Counted from the stretch's first letter, positions 1-8,726 are shown. The stretch is DNA of 18,464 bases from DATFKA01 sp042095835 (GCA_042095835.1 JBELML010000129.1:1-18464); one strand, 5' to 3'. Notes: generated from the letters alone by a model not told the origin. A program made the numbers and translations.

Positions 1-15
1 CAGCGCATCCTGTCT

Positions 16-41
16 AGCTTGTGCCTGTGGCACAAAGAGCT
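16..41 (+). other. Hairpin inside the left repeat copy, not shared with the right copy
   Basis: TTGTGCC (19-25), loop TGT, GGCACAA (29-35) form a perfect 7-bp stem. Flanking AGCT at 16-19 and 38-41 can extend it after a 2-nt bulge. In the right copy the equivalent position, between the shared GCATC and TTAACG, holds only about 11 unrelated bases. This is a variable insert between two conserved modules. No function is known to me. Confidence 0.6.
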
Positions 42-106
42 TTAACGAAACTGGGTGGCAAAAGAACAAGTAAAGATGTTTAATTTATTATTGACTCATT
101 CCCTAG
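41..106 (+). repeat. Left copy of a 66-nt dispersed repeat, inverted relative to the right end of the window
   Basis: Positions 41-106 match the reverse complement of 18269-18334 at 63 of 66 bases; the differences are at 56, 68 and 103. The block contains ACGAAACTGGG, GGCAAAAGAAC and TTATTATTGACTCATTCC. A further match, CAGCGCATC at 1-9, corresponds to 18345-18353, but the spacer here is about 21 nt longer, so the unit is mosaic and probably continues left of the window. Read in the frame ending TAA at 81-83, the block encodes TKLGGKRTSKDV-stop, and the differences at 56 and 68 are silent third-position changes. The frame is interrupted by TAG at 15-17. The copy lies about 110 nt upstream of the histidine kinase start. 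Confidence 0.9.
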
Positions 107-218
107 CCTAGCTAACTCAAGCTTTCTGCGCCGTGTACTTAGTAATCGTGGCCTCACTTGTTCTCCATCAGGAAAAGCTGTAAATTGTCGGACATGTCTA
201 TTCAAGGGCATCAGAAAA

Positions 219-1259
219 ATGAAAAAATCACTCTACACCTTATTGCATCTCGGCTTCTGGCTCGGCTATTTTTTAATAGTTGCGATTGTGATGTTTGCAG
301 CCCTCCAGGGAGAAACCTTTGAACCTGGCGATACGCAATATTATGCTGTATTTATTTTAGGAATAGGGATTGTGCCTCCTCTGTTTTCCTTTTATGGTCA
401 TCATCTCTATATTTTTCCTCAATATTTACAAAAAAGGAAGATTGCGCAGACGGTAGGCCTGAGTGTGGTGGTATCAACTTTGGCTACTTTTCTGGGCTTT
501 TTTGTAATTCAATTGGGTTCCAAAGAGGCTTTGGGATGCGTACAAACGGGTTTTCCTTATGCTTTTAGTTTTACTTTTGGTCTATCTACTTTAATGGGCG
601 TGATTTCTTTGGTACTAAAAGGCTTCTTGACTTGGTTTGAAGAGTTGAAGTTGAAAGAAGAATTATTAGAAAAGACACATCGCATGGAGATGGCATTGGT
701 GAAATCCCAATTAGATCCCCATTTTCTATTTAATACCATCAATAATATCGATGTCCTGATTGAAAAAGATCCAGCACAAGCTTCCCACTACTTGAAAAAG
801 CTCTCCGATATTATGCGTTTCATGCTTTATCAAACCAAAGGCGAAAAAATACTCTTGAAAGAGGAGTTGGCTTACGTTGAGAAATACATAGAACTGCAGA
901 AAATTCGAACTGGCAACGAAAACTATGTGAATTATAAAGTCGAGGGCAAGGTGAATGGGCAGATGATTGCACCGATGGTTTTTATTCCGTATATCGAAAA
1001 TGCCTTCAAGCATTCGCATAATAAAAAATGGGATAATGCAGTAGATATCTCCATCGAGATTCAGCAAAAAATAATAGATTTTAAATGCTCCAATAAATAT
1101 GATCCCGACAAGGCACAGCGCAATGGTGCCAATGGATTAGGGAACCAACTCATCGCAAAACGACTTCAACTTTTATACCCTGACCAACATGAACTGAAGG
1201 TCAACCGCGGAGATGAGCATTACGAAGTAGCACTAAGTATCCAGCATGAGCCAGTATAA
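219..1259 (+). CDS. LytS/YehU-family sensor histidine kinase
   Basis: This is a 346-residue membrane histidine kinase. The N-terminal ~140 residues form about four hydrophobic segments (near 8-30, 43-62, 77-100 and 113-137). A short helix (about 140-160) leads into the His_kinase module: QLDPHFLFNTINN carries the likely phospho-acceptor His168, and IENAFKHS (N-box, 259-266) and GANGLGNQL (303-311) form the ATP-binding part. No extracellular sensor domain is visible, so the stimulus is probably sensed in the membrane, which is usual for this family. The last 14 nt overlap the LytTR regulator start, implying translational coupling and a dedicated kinase/regulator pair. The ligand is unknown. 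The dispersed repeat lies upstream. Confidence 0.93.
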   Translation: MKKSLYTLLHLGFWLGYFLIVAIVMFAALQGETFEPGDTQYYAVFILGIGIVPPLFSFYGHHLYIFPQYLQKRKIAQTVGLSVVVSTLATFLGFFVIQLGSKEALGCVQTGFPYAFSFTFGLSTLMGVISLVLKGFLTWFEELKLKEELLEKTHRMEMALVKSQLDPHFLFNTINNIDVLIEKDPAQASHYLKKLSDIMRFMLYQTKGEKILLKEELAYVEKYIELQKIRTGNENYVNYKVEGKVNGQMIAPMVFIPYIENAFKHSHNKKWDNAVDISIEIQQKIIDFKCSNKYDPDKAQRNGANGLGNQLIAKRLQLLYPDQHELKVNRGDEHYEVALSIQHEPV

Positions 1260-1941
1260 TTGTATCATTATTGAAGACGAACCGCTGGCCTTGGAGAGGA
1301 CTCAGAATTACGTTGGGAAAATTCCCTTTCTACAGTTAATGGGTAGCTTTGATAATGCACTGGAGGGACTTGCTCATTTACAAGCGCACCAGGTAGACGT
1401 ACTTTTCTTAGATATCAATATGGATGAGTTGTCGGGGATCGAATTATTAGAGAGTACCGATATAGGCGCTCAGGTAATCATCACTACAGCCTATCAGCAA
1501 TACGCACTGAAGGGATTTGATCTCAATGTGACAGATTATTTACTCAAGCCTTTCACCTTTGCACGTTTTTTACAAGCCGTCAATAAGGCACATGACAATC
1601 TCCTGCAAACCAAACCCGAGCAATCGCCCGATTTTATCTTTATAAAAACTGAAAACCGGCTCGAAAAAATAATGCTCTCTGACATTACCTATATTGAAGG
1701 GATGCGGGATTATCGCCGTATTCATACCTTGGGTAAAAGCATTATGACCTTGCAAACATTTTCGGAATTAGAGGAACTACTACCTCCTACCAAAGTTTGT
1801 AGAGTGCATAAATCTTATATGGTAGCACTGCATAAAATTGAAGCCATTGAACGTGGGCGCGTTTTGGTGGCTGAACAGCGGATACCCATTTCTGCTGGGT
1901 ATAAAGACCATTTCTATCAGCATATTAGCGGACGGTATTAA
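1246..1941 (+). CDS. LytTR-family response regulator
   Basis: This 231-residue cytoplasmic regulator has an N-terminal receiver domain (about 3-120) with the acidic pair E10/D11, the likely phospho-acceptor Asp56 in DVLFLDINMD, the switch Thr near 80-81, and Lys101 in LLKPF. The C-terminal half (about 128-231) is a LytTR DNA-binding domain, recognised by DITYIEGMRDYRRI and CRVHKSYMVAL, followed by PISAGYKD. The start overlaps the kinase stop by 14 nt in another frame, so the two genes form one unit. Such pairs usually control a small, often adjacent, set of genes. The DUF2306-like gene downstream on the same strand is a candidate target, but that is inference. Confidence 0.94.
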   Translation: MSQYNCIIIEDEPLALERTQNYVGKIPFLQLMGSFDNALEGLAHLQAHQVDVLFLDINMDELSGIELLESTDIGAQVIITTAYQQYALKGFDLNVTDYLLKPFTFARFLQAVNKAHDNLLQTKPEQSPDFIFIKTENRLEKIMLSDITYIEGMRDYRRIHTLGKSIMTLQTFSELEELLPPTKVCRVHKSYMVALHKIEAIERGRVLVAEQRIPISAGYKDHFYQHISGRY

Positions 1942-2080
1942 TGATCGCATTTTTTCTCCGATTATTTCAAGGACGAATTTCATCAATTTGCAGAGGAATG
2001 TAGCAAATTGACCAATCCTCTTTGTTCTCCCACTCAAATGCAGAGATATTGGATACCAAGAAATCAAAATCCGAAATATT

Positions 2081-2911
2081 ATGGTATCCGACATTCAACT
2101 AAAAGAACAAACCCTCCAACTCCGAAAATCCGCCCGACTACTCCAAAAATCAAAAAATCTTCTATTTGGTATTGGCGTTACTGGCCAATGGTTATTTGTG
2201 CTATACATTGTCGCTTTTTATGGCGGCATATGGGTAAGTGGCGCTTATGAGAAAATTAACGAGCAATTGCCTCATGGCCTCATTGAGGGAGATACTATGG
2301 GTAACTTCGCGCTAGGCATTCATTTGTTTATGGCGGCTGTCATCACTTTTGGTGGCCCTTTACAGTTTTTTCCTGCTATTCGAAATCGCTTCCCAAGTTT
2401 CCACCGATGGTTGGGACGGGTCTATTTTGTTATTGCCTTTTTAGCAGCTGGCTCAGGTCTTTATATGATCATCACCAGAGGTGCTCACGGTGGCTTGATC
2501 AATGCACTAGGTAATTGGTTAAATGCTTTGTTGATTATGCTTTTCTCCGTACTTGCTTGGCGTACAGCCATGCAAAGAGATTTTAAGGCGCATCGAAAAT
2601 GGGCCATCCGCGCTTTTGTGATGGTCAGTGGTGTTTGGTTCTTTCGGATCGGTTATGGCCTTTGGGTATTATTGACGGGGTTCTCAGGAATAGGGATGAC
2701 CTCAGACCTCACTGGACCATTTGACCGCTTTTTGAGCTTTGGTCATTCCATCGTACCGCTGCTTATTCTAGAATGTTACTTTTGGGCTAAGGAGAATCGG
2801 AGTTTTATCCTGCAAAAGCGTGTAGCTTATTTTTTAGGCCTGCTATCCATATTGCTGGCGGCGGGGATAGGTATGGTGAGCTTGATCTTCTGGTGGCCCG
2901 TGCTTTCTTAG
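2081..2911 (+). CDS. DUF2306-like multi-pass membrane protein
   Basis: This 276-residue protein has roughly seven hydrophobic segments. The region around GGPLQFFPAIRNRFPSFHRW, followed by GRVY, and a later HRKWAIRAF resemble the paired His-Arg motifs of DUF2306 membrane proteins, whose biochemical role is not established. The paired histidines recall membrane haem-binding proteins, but haem binding is only a guess. The N-terminus (about 1-28) is polar and cytoplasmic-looking. The ATG at 2081 is the first Met of the open frame. The gene starts 139 nt after the response regulator on the same strand, so it may be co-transcribed or be a target of that regulator. No clear terminator follows on the plus strand. 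Confidence 0.8.
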   Translation: MVSDIQLKEQTLQLRKSARLLQKSKNLLFGIGVTGQWLFVLYIVAFYGGIWVSGAYEKINEQLPHGLIEGDTMGNFALGIHLFMAAVITFGGPLQFFPAIRNRFPSFHRWLGRVYFVIAFLAAGSGLYMIITRGAHGGLINALGNWLNALLIMLFSVLAWRTAMQRDFKAHRKWAIRAFVMVSGVWFFRIGYGLWVLLTGFSGIGMTSDLTGPFDRFLSFGHSIVPLLILECYFWAKENRSFILQKRVAYFLGLLSILLAAGIGMVSLIFWWPVLS

Positions 2912-2965
2912 CGAGTAGAAATAGGACATTTCCCTTTAGTGGCGTTCAACTAAGACTGAAGCAGC

Positions 2966-3008
2966 AAAAATCAAGGAGTACTTCCGATATCTTGGGAGGA
3001 CTCCTTGA
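2966..3008 (-). terminator. Second (distal) terminator downstream of the transaldolase gene
   Basis: TCAAGGAGT (2971-2979) pairs perfectly with ACTCCTTGA (3000-3008). Inside, CTTCC (2981-2985) pairs with GGGAG (2994-2998), leaving an 8-nt loop. Read on the minus strand, the hairpin is followed directly by five U (A-run at 2966-2970). There is no U-run on the plus-strand side, so it mainly serves minus-strand transcription. Confidence 0.6.
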
Positions 3009-3019
3009 GATAGGCCAAT

Positions 3020-3051
3020 AAAAAAAAGGAACAGATCAATAAGACTGTTCC
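3020..3051 (-). terminator. Rho-independent terminator of the transaldolase gene
   Basis: On the minus strand a 7-bp stem, GGAACAG (complement of 3045-3051) with CTGTTCC (complement of 3028-3034), has a 10-nt loop and is followed by eight U (A-run 3020-3027). It begins about 33 nt after the transaldolase stop, the classic arrangement. Confidence 0.85.
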
Positions 3052-3083
3052 CTCACAAATTGGTATGTTAGATAACCTCTCTC

Positions 3084-3758
3084 TTAATTTGCAGCGGAAG
3101 CCGCTGCACTAGCTCTTTTATGGTCTGCCAAGAATTTCTCAAGGCCAATATCTGTCAATGGATGTTTCAACAAACCTAGGATTGCCTTCAATGGGCAGGT
3201 AACTACATCTGCACCATACTTAGCAGCATCTACAATATGCTTGGAGTTACGGATAGAGGCTGCCAAGATTTCGGTCTCAAAGCCTTGGATCGCGTAAATC
3301 TCAGCTACATTTTCGATGAGCTGCATACCGTCCCAATTGATATCATCAATTCGGCCAACAAAGGGAGATAAATAAGTAGCTCCTGCTTTAGCGGCCAAAA
3401 TTGCCTGTCCTGGAGAAAATACCAGTGTACAATTGGTACGAATACCACGGTCTGTCAAATAACGAATGGCTTTAATGCCATCTTTAATCATCGGAATCTT
3501 AACTACAATATTCGGTGCTAGTTGGGCCAATTTTTCGCCCTCAGCTATCATACCTTCAAAATCGGTAGAAATAACCTCCGCACTTACATCTCCATCGGTG
3601 ATTTCACAAATCGCCTTGTAATGGGCCATTACATTGTCTTCACCAGAGATACCTTCTTTAGCCATCAAAGAGGGATTGGTAGTAACGCCATCTAAGATGC
3701 CAAGATCTTTTGCTTCACGAATCTCTGCCAAACTTGCAGTATCAACAAAAAACTTCAT
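3084..3758 (-). CDS. tal: Small transaldolase (TalC/FSA family)
   Basis: This 224-residue TIM-barrel enzyme opens MKFFVDTASLAEIREA and continues GVTTNPSLMAKEG, typical of the short transaldolase / fructose-6-phosphate aldolase family. Lys87 in VVKIPM is the Schiff-base lysine. Two positions separate the activities: E. coli FSA has Gln59 and Tyr131, while transaldolases have Glu and Phe. Here the equivalents are Glu61 (SAEVIS) and Phe133 (LSPFVGRIDD), so transaldolase in the non-oxidative pentose phosphate pathway is the better call. The Ala/Ser-rich tail after residue 213 is slightly longer than usual. It appears monocistronic: two hairpin terminators follow, and a weak TTTG-N19-TATTTTTA promoter-like pair (3803 to 3773) precedes it. 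Confidence 0.93.
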   Translation of the reverse strand: MKFFVDTASLAEIREAKDLGILDGVTTNPSLMAKEGISGEDNVMAHYKAICEITDGDVSAEVISTDFEGMIAEGEKLAQLAPNIVVKIPMIKDGIKAIRYLTDRGIRTNCTLVFSPGQAILAAKAGATYLSPFVGRIDDINWDGMQLIENVAEIYAIQGFETEILAASIRNSKHIVDAAKYGADVVTCPLKAILGLLKHPLTDIGLEKFLADHKRASAAASAAN

Positions 3759-3772
3759 TAATATAGTTTTTG

Positions 3773-3803
3773 TAAAAATAATAAAATCTAATGCTTTGAC
3801 AAA
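3773..3803 (-). promoter_or_regulatory. Possible transaldolase promoter
   Basis: On the minus strand, TTTG (3803-3800) is separated by 19 nt from TATTTTTA (3780-3773), close to the Bacteroidota TTTG / TAnnTTTG pattern with one mismatch in the -7 box. It would leave a very short leader before the ATG at 3758, which lowers confidence. Confidence 0.25.
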
Positions 3804-3918
3804 CTTTGCTGATTAACAAGCACTTGATTTGCTACTTATGGCCATGAAAATATTAGATAAATCGCTCAAAAGTAGTCACTTGTGTATGCTAAAAAAACTA
3901 AAACTTGTGAATTGCACC

Positions 3919-3934
3919 TACCTTTCCTAAGGTA
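3919..3934 (-). terminator. Weak hairpin downstream of the T9SS cargo gene
   Basis: TACCTT (3919-3924), loop TCCT, AAGGTA (3929-3934) form a 6-bp stem 8 nt past the stop of the large gene. A U-rich stretch on the minus strand comes only about 20 nt later, so termination here is uncertain. Confidence 0.3.
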
Positions 3935-3942
3935 TTCTATTA

Positions 3943-6900
3943 CTAAAAATAGATCATACGTTTGGTTTGTTCTATATCTCCAACATTAATTTTATATAAA
4001 TAAATGCCCCGCCCGGCTAGGTCACTAGGTGATATTTGTATCTGGTGCTCGCCTGATTCAAAGTTCTTTTGCCAAGCATGCAGTACTTTCCCTTCTACGT
4101 TCATCACTTGAAATTTAACTAAACCTGCCTGACTTAGCTGTAGTGGAATAGTGGTATGTGTTGTAAATGGATTAGGAAAATTTTGTCCGATAGCTCCAGC
4201 TTTATTTGTGGAACTCGATGGGACTAGCTGTACCTCTTGAATAGTTTTGCTGGCGGTGTAGGCTTCAGCGCTGATCCCTTTCTGATCCAAATAGAGTACC
4301 TCAGACAGTTTTGCTGCTCGCTCTGCTCTAAAAGCAAGGTAGAATAAAACGGTTTCCGCTGAATGATGAAAACCACTGGCCTCATTCCAACTAAGGTGGA
4401 TTTGATGATTCTTTTGATGATAAAAAGAGGCGTCGATAATACCGGGCCTTATTTTTTCCAAGCTTACCCAAGCCTGTCTTGTTCCCAAAGTGAGTTGCAA
4501 ACCTTCTATGTGGGAAAGATTTCCAAGTAGGGGAATTTCATAATACTGCCCTGCCTTTAAATCAATATCCTCATAATGTATTTCAAGGGCATCTTGATGA
4601 CGGCTGGTGATTACATTTCCACTAACATCACCTACCTTGATCGCCACAAAATGGTTGTCCGATATGCTGTCTTGTAAATTATTGATATTGATAAACTCCG
4701 GGAATTGTTCTTGCCAAGGATTGAAACTATTGGGAAATTGATAAGCTAATGGAACAAATCGCCAGCTTGTATTCTCCTCAAAAACCAAATCTACTTTTAG
4801 GATTAATTTTCGTAATGCAATCAGGTCCAAAGTGGTAATAGCTCCTGAGCGATTGGCATCGGCAGCGATCATTTGATAGGGCGATTCCAATCGTTCGATA
4901 CCCAGAATATGCTTCTGAATAATGAGAATATCAAAGGTTGAAATGCCATTTAAATGATCTTGATCTAGCGAGGGCCGGATCGTATAGTCTTGGCCGATGG
5001 AGACCTGTTCGAAATGGTAGTTTCCATTGCTTTGTGAGCTAGTAAAGTCTGGAATAGTTCCACTCAAATCAACTTCAACATTGTTTACAGGTCTTTGATC
5101 CTCCGTAAAAAGAGCTCCACTCAAAGCACCCGTTCCTGATTGGGGGCAACCTTGACCATTATCCTGTACTTGCAAGAATACAGCGCAAAAGTCATTATTA
5201 CCCGCTTCATCCCAAGCATGCACCTCTACCATGATTGGATTTCCCAAATCACTGCAACCGACTTCTAAGGCCTGATCCTCCACAGTGACAGGCTCCCCAG
5301 CCCGATTAATAGAAAAAGTTCGCACAGTGCTTTTTCCAAATTCATCCTGCTCTGGTCCTTGACCCGTACAATCAAAAATTGGAGATTGGATAAAATCACT
5401 TGCCCATACAAAACTGGAATAATTGGTCGAATCATCTGGATGAATCCCTGGACTTAATTCTACAACTATGGCATCTCTACATATCGGAGCTGGCCCTTTA
5501 CAGTCTCTTACCAGAAAGGAGAAGGTTCGAGTCGCTACATTCCCGCAATTATCATTGGCTTTGAGGATTAAGCGGTGATTGCCTAATGGGAAAGAAGCTT
5601 GAAAGACATTATTTCGAACACTATCTGTATAGTCAATTTCATTTTCTCCATTTGCATCTTGATCAAAGAAAACCTCAATTTCTAAATTACTGGAACCTAC
5701 GCATTGATCATCAACGGATAGTTGGAGCTCGAGCCTACCGCTGCAATTGATAGGATCATCGAGGCAAATGGCATCAGGCCCCTCTACTTGCAACACAGGG
5801 AAAATGTCATCCACTACGCTGATGTGCTGCGTATATTGCCAGTACCCATAGCTACCATATCGAACGTCCTTGTCATCTTGGTTGGGGTTATTTAAGTTTT
5901 CATTGAGATCAGCACCCCAAACATTGGGTAAAAGATTACCTGCTGTCGCTGGTACTAAACTATCACATACAATCGGATCAGCGAAATAAGAACTTTGTTC
6001 AGGACGACCAGGTCCGCTGATGACTTTCCACCAATAGCCTTCCTCTATATTTTTAGTGAGCGTATCATCCGGGAAAGTATTGTAAGGATTGGCATCTGCA
6101 TCGTAGTAGACCGTATCTGGGATATTATCATTAAAATTACGGTGTACAATGACATAAAGATCCTGATCACCTGGAGCATTGTTACCATCTGGCCGTAGTG
6201 GATTCACAAGATAGTTGGAGTCGCATACGACACCATTCCACGTGTCCCAATCTCTGGAAACTACTACTGGGGCAGAGCTGCCATTATATTCGCACCAGTT
6301 GATAACGCTAAAAGTCCTGAATATTTTGAAACAGGCACCTGGGGCTTGTGGAGCATAGAAATATTCGTCGGAATGGGCTACAGCTAATAGGTCGCAATTT
6401 TCCTGGAAGAGTTCGATGCTTCCAGAATCTACGACTCCTTCGGAGCAATTGGCCTCAATATCTTTTGGAAATTTTATCCAGTATTTATAAGATTCTGTGA
6501 TTTCAATTTCTTGATTGGTGGTATCTATGACCGTTTGCTTACTATTGGTTTTAGTAGCAATTATGGTCCGAACAATTTTGCCAAAACCGCAGTTGTCTTG
6601 TTCATTTGTCAGTCTTTGTTCTACGATAGATTGTCCGCAGGCATCGCTAAATAAAATAGGAGCGCCAAAAGCTTCATTGAGCGATTGGATCAATAAAGAA
6701 TCAGCGATATTATCTAGTAATCCGAATTTGATTTGAGATAGGATAGGGTGACTGCAATCGATTTGTTGATTTGCTAGTGCTTGAACTTCAGGAGTGGAAT
6801 TTTCTTCTAGGTCAAGCATCATCCAGCAAATACTCGTGTTTTGTATGCGTTCACCTGTAATGGGGTTGCTGCTCTCATCAGCCGCACGTAATTCTACAAT

Positions 6901-8643
6901 GACCGATTTATCCACATCTTCGCAGAAGAATTCTACAAAAGGTTGCCAGGGGCTATACCAGACGCTGTCGACAAGCTCCCAGAAAAACTCCTCCTCGTCT
7001 TTTTGTCCATTTTGATTAGAATCATAATAGTCCTGCTCGTCAATGAGCTGATCTGCATTGCTATCGTAGCCCGCATTCACGAAGGTTTGAATCCTGGATT
7101 CCAGATTAGGCACTGCTCTGCGGACAAGCAGAGCGGAAAGATTGCAATTGTCCCAACTGCCTTCGTCTAGATCAGCCGCGAATACCCTGGCATAGGCAGT
7201 GCTATTCAGACCTCCACTAACGCCCATGGTGATGTTGAGTTCATCTACACATTTTGCTAGGGGAGGAATATTGTCATTTACTTGGAAAAATACTAGGCCA
7301 TCATTAGCATTGCCACAAGCATCTCGAGCGGTCAAGAGCATGGCGTGTAAACCATTAGCGAGCCCAGTAACCAGACCTGATTCTAAAGGCAGACTAACAT
7401 TAAAATCGGCAATTTGCCAACTCGTATCGCCACTAGGTAAACCTCCTACGGACTCGGCTTCATAAGTGAAAAAACGCAGGCTATGCTGGCTAATACCACA
7501 ATCCTCGATTTCAAAATTGAAATAAGCCTTTAGATCATCAAGATTAGCAGAAAATCCGAGGGTACAATCCATTGGCCCTGTCGAGTGTTGACTAATCAAA
7601 CCTCGCTCCAGAAGTCGGAGGATGGAATCTCGGTCAACTTCAGTATTCAATCGATTGAGGATGCTATTGGGATTTGTTGGAATGAGGTTCCCCTTCAGTT
7701 CTGGTTGTTCGAAATCACCGACTTTGACTAGAAAGGTGTCGATATTCGTACTTTCACCTGTACACCAATCGAATACGCGTACGATATTTTGTTGGGTAAA
7801 TCCAGTCGCATCGCAGGTCTCTATATTTTCTGTGGAGATATTAATATCCAGATTACAATCTAAGTCATTGACAAAAAGGGTATCCTCAAAAGAATCAATC
7901 CAATAGGGATAATTGATGTGGACATTTACAGTATCTGTTTGGCAAGTAGAAATGACGAGGTCCTCTACCAGAGTGAGGGAGTCAAAGGAAGGTCGTACCA
8001 AATGAAAGTATTGATTGACTACGGTGCTTTGTCCAAGGCAATCTGTAGCAGTCCATTGGCGCGTTATTTTCGCAAAATAAGGGAGACTGTCGCAAGCAAA
8101 AAAGTCTACCTGATCAAAAAACTTGCGATTCATTTCGCAGTTACAACTGTTGCAATTTTCTCTAAAGGTGACTTCTCCTAAATAGTATTTGTTGACCTGA
8201 CCATCGATGGTAGGTTCAATCGTATTTGGGTTATTTAATATTTGATCGATTTGGGCACATTCTAAAGTGTCTTTTAGAAAGATAGAATCAACAGGAATAG
8301 GCCCTTGATTATCTTGCATCTCGATGAATCCCCAACAAATAATCGCATTATTGGCCGTAGTGACATTATAACTAAATATACCCGGGCAATCGACTAGGCC
8401 TCGATTGGAGATGTCATTGTCATAGACAAATACCTTCAGGCCATCTAGTTTAGGTTCTCCTTTGAGTACAGTATATGGATCTAATAAATAGGAGCAATTA
8501 TCGTCGGCAATGACGTTCAATTTGGCAACGCAGGTATAGCCACTAGGAACCTGTCCTAGTGTCGGCAGATGGGAGGCGAGCAGTAGGAGTACAGCTACTA
8601 CACTGCATTTGATAAATGCCGATCTCATGATTTGCGTTTGCAA
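3943..8643 (-). CDS. Very large secreted T9SS cargo protein with dockerin repeats
   Basis: This is a 1566-residue exported protein. A signal peptide (about 1-30; hydrophobic VVAVLLLLAS, then LGQ) directs Sec export. Met6 is an alternative start giving a more compact signal. Residues ~30-1165 are Cys- and Asp-rich, predicted beta-sandwich material with HYR-like segments such as DNIPPLAKCVDELNIT. An Asp-rich stretch near 523-555 (DSNADQLIDEQD, DSNQNGQKDEEE) looks calcium-binding. A carboxypeptidase-regulatory-like fold (about 1172-1222) precedes two dockerin-type half-sites: a degenerate one at 1227-1247 (LNGISTFD) and a canonical one at 1262-1282 (DANRSGAITTLD). A cohesin-like sandwich (about 1350-1470) and a C-terminal type A sorting domain (1483-1566, NFPNPFT to MIYF) follow. 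It is probably surface-anchored or released; ligand and function are unknown. Confidence 0.9.
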   Translation of the reverse strand: MQTQIMRSAFIKCSVVAVLLLLASHLPTLGQVPSGYTCVAKLNVIADDNCSYLLDPYTVLKGEPKLDGLKVFVYDNDISNRGLVDCPGIFSYNVTTANNAIICWGFIEMQDNQGPIPVDSIFLKDTLECAQIDQILNNPNTIEPTIDGQVNKYYLGEVTFRENCNSCNCEMNRKFFDQVDFFACDSLPYFAKITRQWTATDCLGQSTVVNQYFHLVRPSFDSLTLVEDLVISTCQTDTVNVHINYPYWIDSFEDTLFVNDLDCNLDINISTENIETCDATGFTQQNIVRVFDWCTGESTNIDTFLVKVGDFEQPELKGNLIPTNPNSILNRLNTEVDRDSILRLLERGLISQHSTGPMDCTLGFSANLDDLKAYFNFEIEDCGISQHSLRFFTYEAESVGGLPSGDTSWQIADFNVSLPLESGLVTGLANGLHAMLLTARDACGNANDGLVFFQVNDNIPPLAKCVDELNITMGVSGGLNSTAYARVFAADLDEGSWDNCNLSALLVRRAVPNLESRIQTFVNAGYDSNADQLIDEQDYYDSNQNGQKDEEEFFWELVDSVWYSPWQPFVEFFCEDVDKSVIVELRAADESSNPITGERIQNTSICWMMLDLEENSTPEVQALANQQIDCSHPILSQIKFGLLDNIADSLLIQSLNEAFGAPILFSDACGQSIVEQRLTNEQDNCGFGKIVRTIIATKTNSKQTVIDTTNQEIEITESYKYWIKFPKDIEANCSEGVVDSGSIELFQENCDLLAVAHSDEYFYAPQAPGACFKIFRTFSVINWCEYNGSSAPVVVSRDWDTWNGVVCDSNYLVNPLRPDGNNAPGDQDLYVIVHRNFNDNIPDTVYYDADANPYNTFPDDTLTKNIEEGYWWKVISGPGRPEQSSYFADPIVCDSLVPATAGNLLPNVWGADLNENLNNPNQDDKDVRYGSYGYWQYTQHISVVDDIFPVLQVEGPDAICLDDPINCSGRLELQLSVDDQCVGSSNLEIEVFFDQDANGENEIDYTDSVRNNVFQASFPLGNHRLILKANDNCGNVATRTFSFLVRDCKGPAPICRDAIVVELSPGIHPDDSTNYSSFVWASDFIQSPIFDCTGQGPEQDEFGKSTVRTFSINRAGEPVTVEDQALEVGCSDLGNPIMVEVHAWDEAGNNDFCAVFLQVQDNGQGCPQSGTGALSGALFTEDQRPVNNVEVDLSGTIPDFTSSQSNGNYHFEQVSIGQDYTIRPSLDQDHLNGISTFDILIIQKHILGIERLESPYQMIAADANRSGAITTLDLIALRKLILKVDLVFEENTSWRFVPLAYQFPNSFNPWQEQFPEFININNLQDSISDNHFVAIKVGDVSGNVITSRHQDALEIHYEDIDLKAGQYYEIPLLGNLSHIEGLQLTLGTRQAWVSLEKIRPGIIDASFYHQKNHQIHLSWNEASGFHHSAETVLFYLAFRAERAAKLSEVLYLDQKGISAEAYTASKTIQEVQLVPSSSTNKAGAIGQNFPNPFTTHTTIPLQLSQAGLVKFQVMNVEGKVLHAWQKNFESGEHQIQISPSDLAGRGIYLYKINVGDIEQTKRMIYF

Positions 8644-8726
8644 TAAACAATCGTAAAACTAACTTATCGAATTTGGGATTATTGTGTTCCAACAGTGATA
8701 ACTGTCGAAGAAGGAGTAGTGTATTA

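Noticed and set aside
2008..2250. An 80-codon open frame overlapping the start of the DUF2306-like gene
   Set aside because: Its composition (Pro/Thr/Lys-rich, then Trp/Arg) looks like an out-of-frame translation of the real gene, and no family is recognisable.
5995..8181. Several 60-95-codon plus-strand frames opposite the T9SS cargo gene
   Set aside because: They are antisense shadows of a well-supported 1566-codon gene, with no domain signal or upstream promoter of their own.
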